Positions 59,393 to 64,000 of a DNA stretch of 64,000 bases are shown piece after piece (positions within the stretch are counted from its first letter, which is position 1; each line of letters opens with the position of its first letter). The stretch is from positions 27,501 to 91,500 of the forward strand of contig FMBT01000447.1 in assembly GCA_900095095.1 (NCBI GenBank), in the 5' to 3' direction. This stretch comes from Fragilariopsis cylindrus CCMP1102 (lineage: Eukaryota > Bacillariophyta > Bacillariophyceae > Bacillariales > Bacillariaceae). The position numbers and the translations under genes were made by a program. The notes under the pieces are model-generated. The model did not search any database. It saw only the letters and a program-made list of their open reading frames with translations, and was not told the origin of the DNA.

Positions 59393-61993
59393 ATGCTGTC
59401 ACCGTCGTTGCTGTCATCGTCGTCAATATCATCATCATCATCCTCGTCGTCATCATCATCGTCGTCACTGCCACCGCCAACCCAAACCCAAACCCAAACA
59501 ACCCAATCTCATCGCGTATATTGGCAACAACGGTTGGTTGTAACACCAAGCATAAACCACAGTAATAATAATAACAATAATAATAATTTGATTACCGGTT
59601 CCGCTGCAATAAAAATATCATCCACTGCCAAAGCATGTGACGTCACAAATTTACTTCGTCAGACATTACATCTGAACAACAGCGGCAGTAGTAATAGTAA
59701 AAGTAATAGTAGTAGTACTACTACGAATACCAATTCTGCATCATCCACAACAACAAAAGATTCATTGGTATTGGTTGGAACATTACGATCGATACCAAAT
59801 GATTATGTACGATTTGAACATGAGCAGCAAGTGAATCATCAAATGCAGCAGCATAATACTAATCAATTTCAGTTTCAACAGCAGCAACAAGACAAGGACA
59901 ATGACAATGACAATGACGATGACGAGGAAAAAATCAAGAAGAAGGTATCAACCACAAATAATAATAATGGTATAAGTATCAGTGATTATTGTACTGGACA
60001 AGATTTTCATATCATTAAGACATTAGACGAGGATGATACTTGTTTATCAATATTAGATCGTATGCAAAAGCATTTACATCAACGTCAGCAAGATATTGAC
60101 AGTAATAATAGAAGTAATCATAATAATCATAATAGCAGTATTGCTATTGCTATTGATATACGACGACCAACTATCGCACCACAAACACGATGGTATTACG
60201 TTCCGAATATTATTCCCCAACAGCAACAGCAACCACCAATAATGTCTAGTTGTTTAGAATTGGATGGATACGTCACTTCATTAGAAAATGAAAATGAAGA
60301 AGAAGATGACGACGACGACGACGATAATGATGGGATTGATATTGATGACACTGATGAAGATGAGAACATATATACTGGTTTTGGTGCGGCATCATCTGTA
60401 GTACCCGTCGGTGATGAAGATTTATTACATCGTGCACTTGCACCATTCGACAATGATATTGATATTGAGGATGATGATGATGCTGAAGGATGTGATACTG
60501 ATACTGAAAATAATAGCAAGAACAAAAATAACAACAAAACAAAAATAGCACGAGAATGGCGTAACTATTTACAGATTTCTCAATCTCATGTGAGTAGTGG
60601 TGCTGATTCTTCTCCTTCTCCTTCTACAACAACAGCATCTACTACTAATTCTACTACGTTAGCGGGATATTTATTAAAAAAATCAAATTTCGATCCATAT
60701 GTCTGGAAATTACATTATTGTATCTTAACAGAAGATGATTTTTGGTATGTACCACGAATAAAAAATAAAAAGAAAAATAAAAATGTTCGCAATACTAATG
60801 AAATTATTATGAGTGGAATTGAAATGGCATCCTATCATGGTCGAATACCATTAATTGATACATTATTACTGGATAATAGTAAAACAGGTAGAAGAAATGA
60901 TGAATTTGAAATTGTGGATGGAAATGGTATAACACATACGTATCGATGTCCAGCAGCAGCAGCAGCAGCAGCAGTAACAGCGCCCGCAACAACAACAACA
61001 AGAGCAGCAGTAGCAGTAGTAGCGAAAGATTGGAGAAATATGTTATCCATTCGATCACAAAATGCCTTTGAAAATTCATTAATTAAACATGCGGAACTGA
61101 TACTGACAGAAGAAAATCTTTCGCGAACCGAACGTTGGAAGAACATTGTGGTCGATGACGAATGTGACGATAATAGTAATAATGATGGTAATGATGATGG
61201 TACCAAAACAAAGGAAGGAAGAACAATCAATGCAAGTTTAACGGTAGTTTCATCAAGTCCATCATCCCGTAGTATACTAATGTATAATTGCGGTGGTAGT
61301 GCTAGTAGTAGTGGTAATAGCAACCATTCTTTGCGACTACAATCGCAATCCAAGATATTGCGTTTTGGGATGGATATTGCTGAATATAAAGAGAATTGTC
61401 GTCACATCCAAACTTTATTGTGGGTAGACTATTCATCGGCAGCGGCGGCGACGGTGGTAGTGGCACCATCATCGAATTTTAACTCAAACGGATCAACAAC
61501 AACAACAACAACAACAAATACTGCGGACAATGATGTTTCTTCTACGTCATCATCATCGTCAACGACGACGACGACGACGACCCTACGATTGGTAAGAGAA
61601 ACCTGGAAAGAAGCATCCGGACTGTTACAGCAAGCGATTATAATAATTTCAAGTATTAACAAACATCGCGAACGCGATATTTCTAGGAGTTTAGATACTA
61701 TGTGCCGTCATATTGAATATATTATTACCCGACAGCGACGGCGACGACAAGCACCATCTCAATTCAGTGATGACAACAAGAACGACGATGAGATTATTAG
61801 GAATTCCTCCACTTTGGATGATGACACAAATGGAAATGAAAACGAGGCCTCCTCTGTCAGTAGTGGTCGAGACGCATATCACGACGATCTTGACCATCAT
61901 CATCATCATCATCATCGTGATCCACCTCCTATCGAATTATTCGATCTTTTATTGAATGACTTACGAGCTTTGATGTCAAAGAAGTTGAACTAA
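59393..61993 (+). CDS. Large low-complexity protein with a PH domain
   Basis: An intact 866-residue exon starts with ATG at 59393. Long Ser, Asn, Thr, Gln and Asp runs make up much of it. Segments that look structured are KACDVTNLLRQTLHL, SLVLVGTLRSIPNDYVRFEHE, IIKTLDEDDTCLSILDRM and TRWYYVPNI. A pleckstrin-homology-like domain lies at about residues 420-560: LAGYLLKKSNFDPYVWKLHYCIL, FWYVPR, IPLIDTLLL, FEIVDGNGITHTYRC, then a helix with DWRNMLSIRSQNAFENSLIKHAEL. A C-terminal helical region (REIWKE-like RETWKEASGLLQQAIIII) follows. PH domains bind phosphoinositides or proteins at membranes. The partner and exact role are unknown. The unbroken frame through so much repeat DNA supports real coding. 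Confidence 0.75.
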   Translation: MLSPSLLSSSSISSSSSSSSSSSSSLPPPTQTQTQTTQSHRVYWQQRLVVTPSINHSNNNNNNNNLITGSAAIKISSTAKACDVTNLLRQTLHLNNSGSSNSKSNSSSTTTNTNSASSTTTKDSLVLVGTLRSIPNDYVRFEHEQQVNHQMQQHNTNQFQFQQQQQDKDNDNDNDDDEEKIKKKVSTTNNNNGISISDYCTGQDFHIIKTLDEDDTCLSILDRMQKHLHQRQQDIDSNNRSNHNNHNSSIAIAIDIRRPTIAPQTRWYYVPNIIPQQQQQPPIMSSCLELDGYVTSLENENEEEDDDDDDDNDGIDIDDTDEDENIYTGFGAASSVVPVGDEDLLHRALAPFDNDIDIEDDDDAEGCDTDTENNSKNKNNNKTKIAREWRNYLQISQSHVSSGADSSPSPSTTTASTTNSTTLAGYLLKKSNFDPYVWKLHYCILTEDDFWYVPRIKNKKKNKNVRNTNEIIMSGIEMASYHGRIPLIDTLLLDNSKTGRRNDEFEIVDGNGITHTYRCPAAAAAAAVTAPATTTTRAAVAVVAKDWRNMLSIRSQNAFENSLIKHAELILTEENLSRTERWKNIVVDDECDDNSNNDGNDDGTKTKEGRTINASLTVVSSSPSSRSILMYNCGGSASSSGNSNHSLRLQSQSKILRFGMDIAEYKENCRHIQTLLWVDYSSAAAATVVVAPSSNFNSNGSTTTTTTTNTADNDVSSTSSSSSTTTTTTTLRLVRETWKEASGLLQQAIIIISSINKHRERDISRSLDTMCRHIEYIITRQRRRRQAPSQFSDDNKNDDEIIRNSSTLDDDTNGNENEASSVSSGRDAYHDDLDHHHHHHHRDPPPIELFDLLLNDLRALMSKKLN

Positions 61994-62743
61994 CATACGC
62001 AATTGCGCGTAGGAAGATCAAACGTAAGGTGTAACATTTTGGGACAGCAGAAAGTGGACATAAAAACAATAACTTAAATGAAAGGTTTTTTTCTTTTAAA
62101 GCAAAAGAGAGGACTGTACGTACAATTGTCTCTCGATTTTCTGCTACAACTATTTTACTAAATAATTGAAAGTTAATCTACCGAGTTTATTTTTATTCGT
62201 TTTTCTTTCCATTGCTTTCGACTTATAAAACAACCAGACTATGGAATGGTCCTGGACAAAGCCCAGTTTGGTACAATTTATTTCCGTGCTGTACCCAGCT
62301 TCATCGCAAGTCTTGATCCGAAGAAGATGGTGACGACGATGAGGAGTGCGAAAGATTTAATTTACGTTATCAAATATAGTATTTATTGCGCTGCTTCGTA
62401 ATATTGCTCTTGTTTGTCTGCGTACTCGTTCCCTGCATTTCTCTTCCACGAAAAATGGGCTAGATCATGCATTGCATCTGAATATCCTATTCAAATGAAA
62501 CACGACATCCGATTTCGTATTCGTCAAAAGGATGCTCGTGAGGATACGCTCGCTATCTTCCCTGACGTCCGATATAGTACATTCATTTCCACTATTTCGT
62601 TGGATCTGGTATTGATGGACCATTCTCATGGGCAGTAATGATCATCGATTGATCTTGGCTACTTGTACGACAATTGGAAAACTCTAATGCAGTACTGTTA
62701 TTGTTCGAACTCGAGTTAATTTTTACATTCTCAAAGTCTCTAT
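61994..62743. other. Intergenic, convergent 3' region
   Basis: No gene is supported. It separates the PH gene (+) from the HAD gene (-). A 74-residue plus-strand frame at 62414-62638 has no ATG start and no motif. Confidence 0.5.
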
Positions 62744-63699
62744 CTAGTTCGACAACAGCATTAAAAGACCCGCCACTTCCTCTAGGCTGGTGATGGTATT
62801 TCTTTCCACGTCCTCCAGACTTTTTCCCTCATAGTCGGGTGCCTGTAACCAATCCTGGTAGGCAGTAACGGAGGGATGGTCACTCCGATCCAACAACAAT
62901 GCCTGGAATCCATAGGCTTTGGCACCACAATAATCACAGGTGTAGGAGTCTCCAATATGTAAAATTTCCTCTTTTTTTAAAGTAGGATCGTCTAACCAGA
63001 ATTTTGCCTTCTGATAGGCATCCTCGAATATTCCCCCGCCGGTTTTTCATATCCCACCTCCTGAGAACAAGTAAACCATGAAATTTATATGAAGATTGTC
63101 CAGCATGGGCAAAATTGATTCCATGTGACGGATGGGTGTGTTGGACGTGATTCCTAGAACCAATTCTTTTGATGATGATGGCGGCTGTTGCTGTTTCTAT
63201 CGTGATAGGAGAGATGCAGCATCCTCCAACACCATATATCCAGCTGGACTTCCAAAGTGTTGGTATACTCGACGGAAGTATCGCTGGAATTCTTGTTCTG
63301 TGTAATAATGACGCCTCATCATTGTTGTTTGTATTATGTTCGCTATTTTTTATTAAAGCAAAATCTAATACACGACGAACGGTGGCGATCCACCATTCTC
63401 GACCGGAGATTCCTTCCACGCCACCAAAACAGGGACTTTCAATGCAACGTTCACGAAAGGCAGCACCAAACCACTTTGAAAGTCATTACGAGTGGGAAGA
63501 ATAGGAAGTTGTGCCCAAATGCCGCATCATGATAACTTTTTATGACAGGTTCCTTGGTAGCAAGGAGTGTCCCAGTCACATCGAAAGAAATGGCACGGAT
63601 TTTAGAATATCGAGTGTTGTTGTCGTTGTTGTTGTTGTTGACGAGGATAATGCTGTGACAAGCACATGGCTGCAGCTGCTCCAGCACAAGAAAAGACAT
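62744..63699 (-). CDS. HAD-superfamily hydrolase, HDHD3-like (frame-broken)
   Basis: The ATG at 63699 leads to IRAISFDVTGTLLA, the HAD motif I with the nucleophile Asp (DVT). After a break near 63470-63490 it continues FGAAFRERCIESPCFGGVEGISGREWWIATVRRVL, the HDHD3-like cap. A further change near 63320 gives EFQRYFRRVYQHFGSPAGYMVLEDAASLL. Near 63040 the frame changes again to GGGIFEDAYQKAKFWLDDP, then motif IV EILHIGDSYTCDYCGAKAYGFQALLLDRSD, ending LLMLLSN at the stop 62744-62746. The reading matches the usual length for the family (~250-300 residues). Members are phosphatases or dehalogenases of unknown substrate. Each break is near a short homopolymer or GC run. Confidence 0.75.
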
Positions 63700-64000
63700 A
63701 ACCCAAGGTAGGATGAAACTGACAACATTCCGATTACTATCATGTGAGTGTATTTTGTCTTATTTTTTTGGCTCTTTCCTCTGCTGCGTAGCTATTATTA
63801 GCACTACTGTATGTTGTTATCGGTGTATGTTGTGAATTATATCTTTAAGGTGATGTTATGCATGCGGGCTGTGTCGTGAAGGAAGGATTTTGATCGAAAA
63901 GATCCAAGAATGATGTTCGAGCATGTTCAATGATCCTGTAGACGGTCGGTGACCAGACCACATTACTTATTCGTAGGATTATTACACGATAAAGCGCGTA
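63700..64000. other. 5' flank of the HAD gene; no feature seen
   Basis: About 300 bases of AT-rich upstream sequence. I see no coding region or repeat in it. Confidence 0.5.

Noticed and set aside
59209-59394. 61-residue minus-strand frame
   Set aside because: It overlaps the start of the PH-domain gene and has no motif; it is probably a chance frame.
62414-62638. 74-residue plus-strand frame
   Set aside because: It lacks an ATG start and any family signal.
1-64000. tRNA, rRNA or snRNA genes
   Set aside because: I looked for tRNA arm patterns and conserved rRNA blocks and saw none convincing; a covariance search would be decisive.

Overview
The window reads as nuclear DNA of a microalgal stramenopile, most likely a diatom. 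The evidence is short (about 45-130 nt) GT-AG introns, usually with GTAAGT donors; a helicase-associated (HA) domain protein of a type abundant in diatoms; signal- and transit-like N-termini; long in-frame trinucleotide runs (Asp, Ser, Gln, Asn, Thr); and intergenic gaps of about 0.3-2.5 kb. I name the clade by inference from protein families and style; no rRNA or organelle marker is present.

Layout. 1-9.4 kb: a Nup50-like Ran-binding-domain protein (-), a secreted M6-type metalloprotease with five exons (+), and a BTB/SPRY-like protein (-). 9.4-14.3 kb: repeat-rich DNA with a decayed piggyBac-like transposase. 14.3-25.1 kb: a carnitine/choline acyltransferase gene (-) whose coding sequence is split by a 7.2-kb block. 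That block carries an endonuclease III-like (HhH-GPD) gene, a putative membrane protein, internal direct repeats and an HA-domain protein with tandem 16/20-residue repeats. 26-36 kb: a plastid-type mitochondrial-carrier-family protein and an OSCA/CSC1 (TMEM63) channel with a tandemly duplicated intron. 36-47.9 kb: an SLC38-type amino acid transporter, a rhodanese (TrhO-like) protein joined to an RRM-like segment, a DExH RNA helicase, and a Kir-type potassium channel with an unusual selectivity filter. 49-53 kb: an RNA polymerase I factor of the TAF1B/Rrn7 type. 54-64 kb: a VOC-fold protein, a GT49 (LARGE-type) glycosyltransferase, a degenerate DHHC-type palmitoyltransferase, a MITE-like element, a PH-domain protein and a HAD (HDHD3-like) hydrolase.

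Many genes are continuous at protein-family level but broken by one-base frame changes, most of them equivalent to the loss of one base and several at homopolymers. Other genes (M6 protease, BTB, HhH-GPD, HA, PH) are intact. I read this mainly as residual consensus error in a long-read assembly, so frame-broken genes are annotated as genes, with the breaks stated. The genes do not form one pathway; this is an ordinary eukaryotic stretch. Its most unusual points are the split acyltransferase locus, the 3-nt microexon created by intron duplication, and several non-canonical catalytic or filter motifs.
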